A stretch of 64,000 bases of DNA. It comes from Zelopaecilomyces penicillatus. Taxonomy: Eukaryota; Ascomycota; Sordariomycetes; Hypocreales; Pseudodiploosporaceae. The translations under genes were made by a program, and so were the position numbers. The notes below the pieces were generated by a model. It did not search any database. It was not told where the DNA came from and saw only the letters and a program-made list of their open reading frames with translations. The stretch lies in contig VCCP01000005.1 in NCBI GenBank assembly GCA_005765155.1, positions 2,232,001-2,296,000 on the forward strand, in the 5' to 3' direction. Each line of letters begins with the position of its first letter. Position 1 is the first letter of the stretch. Positions 49,726 to 61,800 of this stretch are shown here, one piece after another.

Positions 49726-52017
49726 ATGCCACAAATATACAAAGAAGAGTTTCCGACAGAACCAATCCAGGCATTACCTGTGGCGGCGTCTGTTCTGAAT
49801 TCCCCGAAACCGAGATCTACAAACACTGCCATCGAAGCCCTATCGATGCCCCAGTCTAAAATAGAACCCCTATGTCGGAAATCCAATCCTCCTGCTGTAT
49901 CCCTGTATGCATCAACTCTTCCTCACCCATCATCACGACCCGTATCTCCAGCCGGGCGCATGTCTTCATCCACAATGGTATCTGAGATATCACTTGATGC
50001 CGGGGTAAATCTAGAATTGCCAGTCGAAACCGGTGAGAGTACAGGCGCCCCGCTGCGTTTGATTTCAAAGGCATTTGTCCCCCATATCTCGGTATATACT
50101 TCTCAAGATACGGAGGCGCTGGTTCGTGAAAAAGGGTTTGAGTATGGTTTATGGGAGATCTTGCGTCCGTTTGGGGAGAAGATTCAAGGCAAGGTCTCAG
50201 TCAGAGATTCGAACGGGATGAGCAAGGTGGTGGATGACTTCTCAGTTCGATTCACTAGGTTTGGAGAGGATGTGGAGCATCCAGGGCACGAAAATGCGGA
50301 TCTGAAACAGACACATGTGCTGCAGAGTTCTGTCGCAGCGCACAAGGCCGCATCTAGAGACCAAGCCACCCTGGCCGATGTTGAGGCGGTAGTTGAACGT
50401 CATCTTTCCTTTGCAGAGAAAGCGCTACCAGGTTTACCATTTGTCGGCGTGTCAATGGAACCCGATGCTGATACCGATGATGCGTCTCTGTACTATGCTC
50501 TGTATCTGCGACGTCTTCTCTCCGGATTACGCATTTCTCCACATGAAACGTTTGCGCATCCAGTGGCTTGTATAATAGCCATAAGCTCTCGCAACCAGAC
50601 CCCTATCGAGGAACTTCGACGTCTTTACTCTGACACGAGTCAAGGTGACCACAAATTGCCAGTCTGGGTGGATGGTGATTTCTTGAGGTACTACGTATTG
50701 GTCCATGATGAGGAAAACGACGACATCACACGGTCAATGGCACTTTTCGAACAAATGAAGCGCCATTTTGGATTGCATTGTCACTTGTTGCGACTTCGTT
50801 GCAGTCAGTGTGTGGAAACTGATGATGACAGTACACCACTGCCCCGCAGCAGTTGGATGTCAGCATCAGAGGAGTGGGCGGATTTACGAAGGAGCGAGGA
50901 TGAAGGTTTCGAGGATCCTCAGAAATGTATATTTGAATCCGACGCCACAGCTATCTGTTCTTTTGTGCGTGAGATGGTGACCCAGTCAGTTATACCAACA
51001 ATGGAACGACACACCATTCTGTGGAATGATCAGGTTGCGTCGCGTCGAAGGGGTCTCACGGGCAGATTCATGAATCTGTCACGGAAATGGACCGGTTTCG
51101 GCAGCAGCTCTCGATCCTTGTCCAGTGGAAGTACCAACGGAAAGGAGAGTTACGATACTCTTGGTTTTTACCGTGCTGATGCTCCTGAGGCCATCATGCG
51201 CAAGTTGGCCGACTTTGCTTTCATGCTGCGGGATTGGAAATTGGCACAGTCAACATACGACTTGCTGCGAACAGATTTCAGTGAATCCAAGGCATGGAAG
51301 CATCATGCGGCAGCGAACGAGATGTCAGCCATTAGCCACCTACTCATACCGCAGCAATTAACATCTAAGAGTCGTGCAGACAGTATAGACCAAATGCTCG
51401 AATCTTCATTCTATTCTTATAACACCCGCTGCAATTCTCCTTATGGTGCGTTGCGTTGTCTGATCCTTGCACAAGAACTCTTACGAGTGAAGGGCGGTTC
51501 TAGTATTGATGATGCAGCAAGATGGTGCCTTCGCCTTCTGGAATCCAACATTCTAGGGCAAGTTGGTAACGCCCTCGTTAAAGAGCGCCTTGCCATCTGC
51601 TATGCATCGAAACCTGGTGTTGGCCAATGGAAATGGGGGAGCCGACGTCGGAAATCAGCGGCTTGGAATATTCTTGCTGCTGAAGCCTGGGTCTTACAAT
51701 TGAAGCATATTCCAGCACGGCGATGTCTCAATAACGCTGAGCAAACCTTTGAGGTGGGATCTCACAGCATTGGAATATCCAATTTCACCATTGCCAACAG
51801 CTTCAAGGTTTCATTATGTAGAGAACTCAGCCACAGGCTTGACTCATCAAGTAGAAACCATGGAAACAAAGGTGATGTGGAGGCTGAGAATATAATAGAC
51901 GAGGAAAGCGAAGCATTGACAGACATGCGAGCAAGGAGGAGGAGCAACGGGGTTTTGGAAACGGCACCACTACAGGTAGAGGATATACAAGCGATTATTA
52001 ATAAAGGGCTAATATAA
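49726..52017 (+). CDS. TRS85: TRAPPIII complex subunit Trs85 (TRAPPC8 homologue)
   Basis: Trs85 is the defining subunit of TRAPPIII, the guanine-nucleotide exchange factor for Ypt1/Rab1 at Golgi and pre-autophagosomal membranes; it acts in autophagy, the Cvt pathway and Atg9 vesicle traffic. The gene is a single uninterrupted ORF of 763 residues, about the length of filamentous-fungal Trs85. Residues 1-108 are a Ser/Pro-rich, probably disordered tail. The signature N-terminal block is at 109-180: ISKAFVPHISVYTS, then LVREKGFEYGLWEILRPFGE, then GKVSVRDSNG. A second conserved block, LPVWVDGDFLRYYVLVHD, starts near 311, and a third, DAPEAIMRKLADFAFMLRDW, near 484, followed by a helical-repeat region to about 700. 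A Ser/Gly linker lies near 445-475. The frame carries no RIP-type stops, but the final codons (ATTATTAATAAA...) have RIP composition. Confidence in family is high; confidence in the last 10 residues is low. Confidence 0.93.
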   Translation: MPQIYKEEFPTEPIQALPVAASVLNSPKPRSTNTAIEALSMPQSKIEPLCRKSNPPAVSLYASTLPHPSSRPVSPAGRMSSSTMVSEISLDAGVNLELPVETGESTGAPLRLISKAFVPHISVYTSQDTEALVREKGFEYGLWEILRPFGEKIQGKVSVRDSNGMSKVVDDFSVRFTRFGEDVEHPGHENADLKQTHVLQSSVAAHKAASRDQATLADVEAVVERHLSFAEKALPGLPFVGVSMEPDADTDDASLYYALYLRRLLSGLRISPHETFAHPVACIIAISSRNQTPIEELRRLYSDTSQGDHKLPVWVDGDFLRYYVLVHDEENDDITRSMALFEQMKRHFGLHCHLLRLRCSQCVETDDDSTPLPRSSWMSASEEWADLRRSEDEGFEDPQKCIFESDATAICSFVREMVTQSVIPTMERHTILWNDQVASRRRGLTGRFMNLSRKWTGFGSSSRSLSSGSTNGKESYDTLGFYRADAPEAIMRKLADFAFMLRDWKLAQSTYDLLRTDFSESKAWKHHAAANEMSAISHLLIPQQLTSKSRADSIDQMLESSFYSYNTRCNSPYGALRCLILAQELLRVKGGSSIDDAARWCLRLLESNILGQVGNALVKERLAICYASKPGVGQWKWGSRRRKSAAWNILAAEAWVLQLKHIPARRCLNNAEQTFEVGSHSIGISNFTIANSFKVSLCRELSHRLDSSSRNHGNKGDVEAENIIDEESEALTDMRARRRSNGVLETAPLQVEDIQAIINKGLI

Positions 52018-55000
52018 GAAAGATTTAATTTAAGATTCCTTTTAAAGATATAAATAACTTATATTTATTTTTAAAAGAATATTTAAAAAATAAAAATAAA
52101 ATGATTTAAAAAATAAATATTATTAAATATTTTATAAAAAGATTATATAATAATTAAAATATTTATTAAATTTAATTATTTTATATAAATTAATATTTTT
52201 ATAAAATAAATTTTAAATTTTAAATATATTTTAAAAATATAAATAAATATTATTATTATATTTATTAAATAAGAATTATTATTTTAAATATTTATAATTA
52301 TATTAAAAATATATTATTTATATAATTTAAAGATATATATATTATAAAGATTTTATAATATAAATATAAATATAAATATTATATTTTATTATTTAAAAGA
52401 AATTAATAAAAATATTAATATTTAATTTAAAATTATATTAAAATTTAAAAATAAAGATAAATTTTAATAAAAATATTTATAAAAGATATATTATAATATA
52501 GATTAAAATATATAAAAAATCTTATTTATATATAATTTAAGATTTATATAAATATATATATATATATAATCTTTTTATTTATATAATAAAATTAAGAATT
52601 AAATTTTTATTATAAGCTTTTTATATTTATTATTATATAATTAAATAAATATTATATTTAATTCCTTTTTTTTAAAAAAATCTTTATATATTAATTATTA
52701 ATAAAATTTATATATCTTTTTAAAATAAATAAATAATTAAAATTATATATATTAATAAAATAAATAATAATAATTAATTATTATTTTTTAAATTAAAGAT
52801 TTAAATTAATTCTAAAAAGTTAAATAATAATTAATAATATAATAATTTTATTTAAATTATAAAATATCTTTAATTTAATAAATTTAATATTTAATTAATT
52901 TTATAAATTATTAAAAATTAAAATTAAAACATTATAAAAAGAGTAAAAAATATTAAGAATAATATATAATAAAAAGCTTAATCTTTAATCTTTTTTTATA
53001 TATAAAAAAAGGGCTATATATATAAGTTATATAATATAAATATTTTTTATAAAGCCTTTTTAAGGTTTTAATAATATATTTCTTTTTTTATAAAGCTATT
53101 CTTAGCTTTAATAATTAATAATAGTTTTATTATTATAATTATAAAATTATAAATAATTAATTAATTTAAGTATAAATAAAGAAATTATAATTAATAAAAT
53201 AATAGTAAAGATTCTAATAGCTTTTTTTATTATTTTTAAATCTTTATATATAAAATCTTATATTTATAAAAATTTCTCTTTTTTATATCTTTATTAAAGA
53301 AGCCTTATTATTAAAGGATTTTCTTATATAATATTATTATTCTTTTAATTAATAAATTATATTATTATACTTTATTAATAATAAAGCTTTTTTTAATATA
53401 TTTAATTGAAAAAAGTATTAGAAATATATTTATTAAGAATAAATAGCTTTATATCTTCTTTTTTTTTTTATTATATATATATTTTTTTAATTTATTTAAT
53501 AATAAAGATATAGTTTTATCTTTTAAATCTATTAAAGAATAATAATTTATTTTTTTATTTTTTTATTTCTTATAATTAATTAATCTTATTTAATAATAAT
53601 ATATTATTAATATAAACCTTATTATATTTTAAGATTTCTTTTATATTTAAATTATTAAAAATAAAAGAAATTAATTAAAATAATAAAAAACTAATTTAAT
53701 ATTTATAAAGTAATTATTATATAATTATAATAAGATTAAATATTAAACTATAATTATTATTTAAAAAAAATATATAATAGAGTTTAATTATATTTATTTT
53801 AATTATTTTTTAAAATCTTAATTCTAAGCTTTTAGCTTTATTAAAGGTTTTAAATAAAGCTAAAAAATCTTTTTTTAAATTAAAAGCTTTTATTAAATCT
53901 AATAATAATAAATTATTTAAAAAGATAAATAACTAGATTTTAATAATAAATTATCTATTTATTCTTTTTAGGATATTTCTTTATTATTAATTAATAATTA
54001 ATTAATTAATAGCTATTATCTTTTTTAAATTATTTATAATTAATAATATTATAAAGACTTAAATTCTTATAAAGATTATATTAATTAAACCTTTAATAAT
54101 AATAATAATAATATAAATATAAGGCTTAATAATAATAATAAAGAAGATAAAAAAAAGAATAAAATAAATAAAAAAGAGTATTAAAATCTAATAATTTTAA
54201 TTCTTTTTTAAATATTTTCTTTAATTTTAGCTTATAAATTCTTTTAGATTTTATTTTATTATTTTCTAATTATTAATTTTTAATTTAATTATAATTCTTT
54301 TAATAATTTTAAATTATTCTTTAATATTAATGCTATTATAATATAGAATATCTCTATCTCTTTTTTTATTATTTTAAAGTCTTTAATTCTCTTAAAAACA
54401 GCTCTTATAATTTTAAAGTAGTCTTATATTATATTTATAATACCTAAACTATTTTCTATTCTTAATTATTATCTTATTATATTTATTATTATTATTATTA
54501 TTTTAATTATATTATTATTATTATTATTATTTTAATTATATTATTATTATTTTATTTACTATAATATATATTAGCTTATATTAGCTTTTAATTTATAATT
54601 AATTAATTATTAATACTTTATTCTTATATTATAAATAGATTATTAATTATATAATTTATAAAGAGATTTTAATTTAGGATTTATAATAAGCAGATAGGAA
54701 TTAATAATTTTAATAATTATATTAATATTAAAGCTTATACTTACTTTTATATATTCTAGATAAATAGCTTATAATACTATAAGTAAAGATTATAATTATA
54801 TATTATATATTATATTTTATAATAATATTATAATTATCCCTTATTTTTATTAGATATTACCTTAATATCTATATATTTTTTTATTTATATTATATAGTTT
54901 TCTAATTTTAATATATATACTTAGAAACTCTTATTTTTTAAGATATTTATCTTTTTATTTCTTTAGATATTCCTTAATATATTATTTTTTATATTTAATC

Positions 55001-58000
55001 TTTTTAATTTTTAATTATTATATATTAATCTCTTAAATAAATTATTAAATAATTATTATAGTTAATAAAAAAGCTATTAAAATTATAATAGCTATTATAT
55101 AGAAATATTATAAAAGATTTAATACTCTTATTATTAAATAGTATTAATATAGCTATTACTTAAGATTTATAATTAAAAAGGATATAAAGATAATAAATAA
55201 AGAATAATAATCCTATAAATTTATAATAATTAAATATAGTTTTATTTTTATTTTATTAGCTTATTATATTAATTATATTAAATATAATAATTATTATAAT
55301 TTATAAGTTTTTTTTTAGTTTTTTTTTATTTTAAAAGTATTATTAATATTTAATTTAAATCCTTTAGTATTAATAATTAATAATACTAAAGAATTAATTT
55401 AAATTCTTAATTTTTTATATAAATTTAATTATCTTTATCTTATAATAACTAAATAAGATACTTTTTCTATAAAAAAGTAATAGGATATTATTAACCTTTT
55501 TATTAATATTTATTTAGCTTTTAAGATTATTAAAATAGTTTATTAATAAGAGTTTAGATTAATTAGAATTTAAAAGGTTATAAAGGCTATTTAATTTAAA
55601 TGTATTTAGTTAAAGATTATTTATTAAGACTTTTAATTAAAAGAAAATTATAAGCTAATAAATAATATATTTACTTTTATAAGTATTTTCTTATCTTTAA
55701 TAATAGCTATTTATTAATATTTAATAATAATTAATAAAAATTATATATTAAAAAGTATAAATTAAATATTATAAGAAAATAATTAAATAATATAATAATT
55801 AGGATTTAAAGCTTTATATTAATAATAAAGGATATATTATTTAATAATTAGCTTTATCTATTATTATAAATAAAGTTTAAGCCTTAATTAATAATAATAA
55901 GATTATATTTAAGAATATTATTATAAAGATTAAGTTTTTAATTATTTTTATTAAAGTTTAAATAATATTTTATTATATTTTTATTATTTTAGAATAAGAA
56001 TTTATTTTATTTAGGAATTTTTATTAATTTTATAATATATCTTTAATATAATTCTTTATTTTTTTTAAAAGAAATTTAATTAATCTTTTTATTTTTATTT
56101 ATATTTTATTAAATACTTTAATAAGTTTTAAGGTATTTGTATTCTTTTTTAAAATCTATTAATTATATTTAAAAGGTTAATTCTTTTATTTTATTAAATA
56201 ATAAAATTCTTTTTAAATAATAACCTTTTTTTTATTTTTTTATTTTTTTATTTTTTTATTTTTTTATTTTTTTATTTTTTTATTTTTTTAATTATTTTTA
56301 TCTTTTAAATCTGGTATTAAAAGATTATTATTAAAGAAATCTTAATATTATTTTTAAGATTTTAATAATAATATATAGAAAATATTATAAATTTATAAAT
56401 ATTAATTTAATAAAGCTAAATAATATATTTATAAATTAATTTATTAAAGGATTTAAAAAGGATTAATAAATCTTAGATATAATTCTTTTTTTTTTTTTAA
56501 ATAAAGGTTTTTTATATTTAATATTATTATATTATCTCTTTTTAAAATAAATAATTAATAAATTTTATTATAGTTTTTTATTTATTATTTTATTATTTTT
56601 TATGATTTTATTATTAAATTTTTTTATAATTTTAAAAGTTTTTATATATAGTATTTTATAATAGATAATTTACTTTTAAGATTAAGGTTATTTTATATAT
56701 AAAATATAGGATTATAGTCTATTAAAGCCTTATTAAATAAAAGACCTATTATAAAAGAAATAGTTAAATTATAAGTAAATTATATTATATAAAATAAAAT
56801 TAATAAAATTATTTACTCTTTTATTATAAAGTATTATAAATAATACTTTAAAATCTGATTTATATACTTAGTTTATTTATTGATTTATAAATAAAATATA
56901 ATTAAAATATAATATTTTATATATAATTAATAATATAGTTTTAATTAGAAATTATTAATAAAAATTAAATCTTAATTAAATATAATACCTTTTAATATAT
57001 TAAAGTATAATTCTATCTTATAATAAAATAATTTAATTAATTTTAATATAATAATTATAATATTTATAAAAAGAAATAGATAATATTTTATAAATTAATT
57101 AATAATAATTAATATTATATTAATTTCTTTTTTTTATAGATAATTATTAATAAATTAATAATAAAATCTATAGAGATTTCTTTTTAAGATTTATTAGGTT
57201 TTAATAATAATTCTAGATATTTATATAATTAATAATATTATATAATTATATCTTAATAAATATTATAGCTTATAATATATTTATTAATAATTTTATATAT
57301 AAGGTATAAATAGAATTTCTATTATAAGAGCTTAATAATATATTTAATATTAAAATAATTTATTAATAGATTATTATAATAGAGCTATAAAAGCTTATTC
57401 CTTAATAATAAATTATTAAGGATATAAATATAATTTTTTAATCTTATAAAGCTATTTATATTTATTAATTAAAACCCTTAATTTTACCTTTATTTCTTTA
57501 ATAATAATTCTTCTTTTTATTTTATTATTTTAATATTTTATTATTTATAATTATTTTTATTTTTAATTATAAGAAATTTTATTTATAATTAATTATAGCT
57601 TTTATCTATTAATTTAAAATATATTCCAATATTAATAATTTATTATTAATATATTAAGTATTTACTATTAATTTAATTAATTTATTATATAATGATAATA
57701 ATAATAATTCTGAATTAATTAAGGCTTTTTTTATTTTAATAATTAGATTATTATAAAGATATATCTATTAGATTTAATTTATTAAAGTAATACCTTATAA
57801 TAAAATTATAAAATATAATAAATATTTCTTAATTAAATATATTATAATTTATTTTTATAAGAATAAATTTTCTAGATTAAAAGGCTATTAAATATTAAAT
57901 ACCCTTATTATTCTATTATAATATTATTCCTATTATTATATATTTTAAAGTATTTATTTTAAATTATATTTAATATTATAAATTAAAATATCTTAATAAA

Positions 58001-58180
58001 GATATTTCTTAAAATATCTATTTAAGGTATTAAAAAGCTTATCTTTTATTATTATTTAAGGATATATTTCCTAGCTTTTTTCTATTAATATTATTTTAAA
58101 ATAATATATTTAATAATATAATAATACTTAAATATTTATAAATAAATCTATAATAAAAATTATAAAATCCTAGGAAAACC
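52018..58180. other. AT-rich RIP-degraded DNA downstream of TRS85, mostly unassigned
   Basis: RIP-type sequence begins immediately at the TRS85 stop codon and runs about 6 kb without an ORF. The 3' untranslated region of TRS85 must lie in this DNA. The right end, about 56.6-58.2 kb, probably contains RNase H and integrase remnants of gypsy relic D (minus strand), but I could not confirm individual motifs. Confidence 0.55.
56234..56289. repeat. Short tandem array, 8-bp unit ATTTTTTT, about seven copies
   Basis: A simple repeat of A plus seven T over about 56 bp. No other content. Confidence 0.85.
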
Positions 58181-58800
58181 TATATATCTTTATATATTTT
58201 CTTTTATTATTTTTATTTTATAAATTTTTTTTTTTTAAATTTATTAATATTTCTTTTATAAAGAGAAAATATCTTAAAAACTTTATCTTTTTTTAATAGA
58301 AATAATATTTTTTAAGGTTTATATAGAGTTATATAACCCTTAATCTTTATAAAATTTATTTTATATATAAAATATATTTTTTATAGGTTTTAAAAAAAAT
58401 TAAAATATTATTAAAATATATAATATAAATAATATTAAATAATTCTTTTAAGGCTTTATATATATAATATTAAAATATTATAGGTATATTAATTAATTTA
58501 AAAGATATTATTAGATATTTATAATAACTATATTAAATATAAAAAGCTATTTTCTATTTATTATCCTCTTTAATTTAGATTTAATAATATATATCTTTAA
58601 TATTAATTTTTATAAAGTATTTTACTTTTATAATATAATTAAGAATCTTAAAAATAAAAGATAAAGTATAATAATTCTTATTTATTATTTTATTAAAACC
58701 TTAATAATCTATATATAGATATAGACTTTTATTCTTTTTTAGAATAAATAAAATTAATACTTTTATAAGACTCTTTAAGAAATAGATTTAATTTAATTCT
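58180..58800 (-). pseudogene. Ty3/gypsy reverse transcriptase relic D, RIP-mutated
   Basis: On the minus strand, 58,690-58,760 reads VLILFILKKNKSLYLYIDY, stop, GFN, matching the RT fingers block (P-x-LF-x-PKKDKSLRLCVDYRGLN). Then 58,390-58,430 reads IYYIFFNNILIFFK, the catalytic Y-F-D-D box with both aspartates changed to asparagine, followed by a TYKKYILYIK stretch (family TYEEHVLHVR). The changes are RIP-type. This element is distinct from relics A and B, as its box is YFDD-like rather than YIDD or YLDD. RNase H and integrase would be expected leftwards to about 56.6 kb. Confidence 0.75.
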
Positions 58801-61800
58801 ATATTTTTTTAAGATATATTTATAATTCTTTTAATTCCCTTTATAAAAATAAATAAATTATCTTATAAAAAGGTAATATATTTAATAATAGATTAATTAT
58901 ATAATCTATTTCCTTATATATTAATAAAATACTAATACTTTTAGGTATAAATATATCTAAGAACTTTTATAATTTTAAAGATAAATCTATAATATCTTAT
59001 ATATTATTTAATACCTTTTCTTTTTTTAAAAAGATAGATTTATTTAAATATATAATTATAAAAATAATAGTTTTATTTTTATAAGCTTTTATAAATTTAT
59101 ATAATTAAAGGATTTTAATAATATTTTAATTTTACTTAAATTATTATATATTATTATAAATATTTAAATAAATCTAATATTTAATTAATATAATTATATT
59201 AAATAAAATAAAGTTTTCTTTCTTTCTTAGATTATAATTAATATTAATATATATAATTATAAAATATTTAATAATATCTCTTAAATTAATAATAATTATT
59301 AATATTTCTTAGGTATTATAGGTTTTAATCTTTATCTTATTTATAATTTTTAGTTTAATTAATATTAAAGATAATTATTTTAATTAATTTTTCTTTATAA
59401 ATTCTTTATTTATTAAATTAATTTTAAATCCTATATTAAGATCTATATATATTTTAATATAGTTTTATTCTTTAATTATTATAGCTATATAAATATAAAT
59501 TATTATTTTAATTTAAATCTATTTAATTAAAGCTATTAAAGCTATTTAAATTATTATTCTTTTTTTATATTATCTTTAATAGATTTTAACAATTTATTCT
59601 ATTTTTCTTTTTTATTTAAATATATATCTACTAGATAATTATTATCTTTATAAATATAATATATTATTTTTATAGAGCTTTTATTTTATCTTTACTCTTT
59701 ATAACTCTTTATTAAGAATCCCTAGCCTTTATTATAGGATAGGTATAAATAATTACTCTTATAATTTAAAAATATCTATAATTTAATTATATTTTATTCC
59801 TTAATTAATTATTCTTTAATTACTTTTTCCTTTTATTTTATTTAATAAAAATATTTTCTTATATTTAATTTAAAATATTTATTTAAAATAATTTTATTAT
59901 TATTTATCTTTTTTTTTATATATTCCTTATTTAATATTAACTTATATAATATATTAAATTATTTTAATTTAATATATATTTATTATATATTTATAGACTA
60001 GCTTATACTATTAAAAGGAGTTTTATAAAGAAGAATATTATTTATTATATAGGATCTAGTTTAAAATAAGATTTATAATATAATATAATATTATATAGCT
60101 TATTTATATTTATTTTATTTTATAAAAATTAAAAATTAAAGAATTACTTTATAAAAAGAATATTTATTCTTAATAATAGCTTAAAAAACTATTAATAAAA
60201 ATTACTTTATTTATTATAACAGATCTTAATTAATTTAATTATTAAGATTTAAAAGAATCTCCTTTTTAAGTATATAATTCTAATATTATTAAAAACCTTT
60301 ATAATTACTTATACCTTATAATAAAAAAAAAACCTATTAATACTATTTAAGCTTAATATAAAAGATATAAAGAAAATAAAGTATTTTAACTATATAAAGC
60401 TATTATAAGTATAGCTATAAATATAATAGCTTATCTTATATAAGCTAATTAATCTTATAAAGATTAAACTCTAATATATATAAAGATTCTTTATAATTTA
60501 AGATTTAAAAAGCCTTAAATCAAGCCCTATCTATTAATTAATTAATTAATAATCTAAATAATAAATAATAATAATTTTAAATAAAATAAAAATACCTATA
60601 ATTAATAAGCTTTAATATTTATATTACATTAATAATAATTATTTATATTATAAGATAATTATAAATTATTATACTTTTATTTATAATCTTATTTATTATA
60701 ATATAAAATTAAAGCTTAATTTAATATTATTTATTTTCTTTTATATAATTATTTTTATTAATATATTTTATTATTTAGGTTTAATATATTTAATAATATA
60801 AAAGCTTAAATCTATAAATAATAAAATTACTATTAAAAATATTATTAAAAGAAAAAGATTATATTTATATATATATACTAGCTAGAGCTATTATTTAGAA
60901 TTTATTATCTTTTCTTTTTATAAAGTTATTTCTTTTTAAAAATAGAATTATATCTGATTTATTAATATAGTTTTAATAGGTCTGGGTTTAATATAAGATA
61001 GCTTTAATATAGCTATAAGGTTTTTAAATAATATTAACCTTATATAAATATAAAATATTTCTAGTTAATATACTTTTTTAATAATATTTCTCTTATATCT
61101 TAAAAAGCTTTTTAAAATATTAATAAAAGTCTTTCTTATATATATATTTTGATTTTTATATTATTAATTTAAATACTTTTTAATATATCTTATTATTTTT
61201 AATAAAATATTATAATCAATATTTTAATATTATTAAAATAAAATAAAATAAATATTAAAAAATATATATTAAACCCTTATTATTACTTTTATTTATATTA
61301 AAGCTTAATAAAATATTAAAAAAGATAAAGCTTTGTCTATTAAGAATATCTTATACTTTTAAATATAATTAGCTTTTAATTAAGCTAATTCCGTTTATAT
61401 TATTATTAAAATTAAGATTTAATATTATAATAAAGGTTTATTTTTAGGTTTATTTAATATAGCTATTAATAAATATATATACTCTTTATAATAATATATT
61501 TATAATATTATTAATATATATCTTTTTTTAAATTATATATAATATTTAGATTAATATAATGGCTATTTTAAATAATCTTTTTAATATATATTTAGATTTA
61601 AGCTCCTTTAATAAAGATAATATTAATAATAAAAGTAAAAATAAATTATAAATTATAAAAACTTTTATTATAATATTAAGATATTTAAAAATAGTTTATT
61701 TTACTTTTATTTATAATAATAAAAACCTTTATTTTATAATAATTAGTTTTTTAATAGAATTACTTTATATTTATATATAATTATATAATCTAAAAAATCC

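Noticed and set aside
49856..51947. Several 60-78-codon frames on both strands within TRS85
   Set aside because: They are shadows of the 763-codon frame and have no independent support.
55361..55392. Short palindrome around AGTATTAATAATTAATAATACT
   Set aside because: Arms of about nine bases in A/T-only sequence are expected by chance in a window of this composition.
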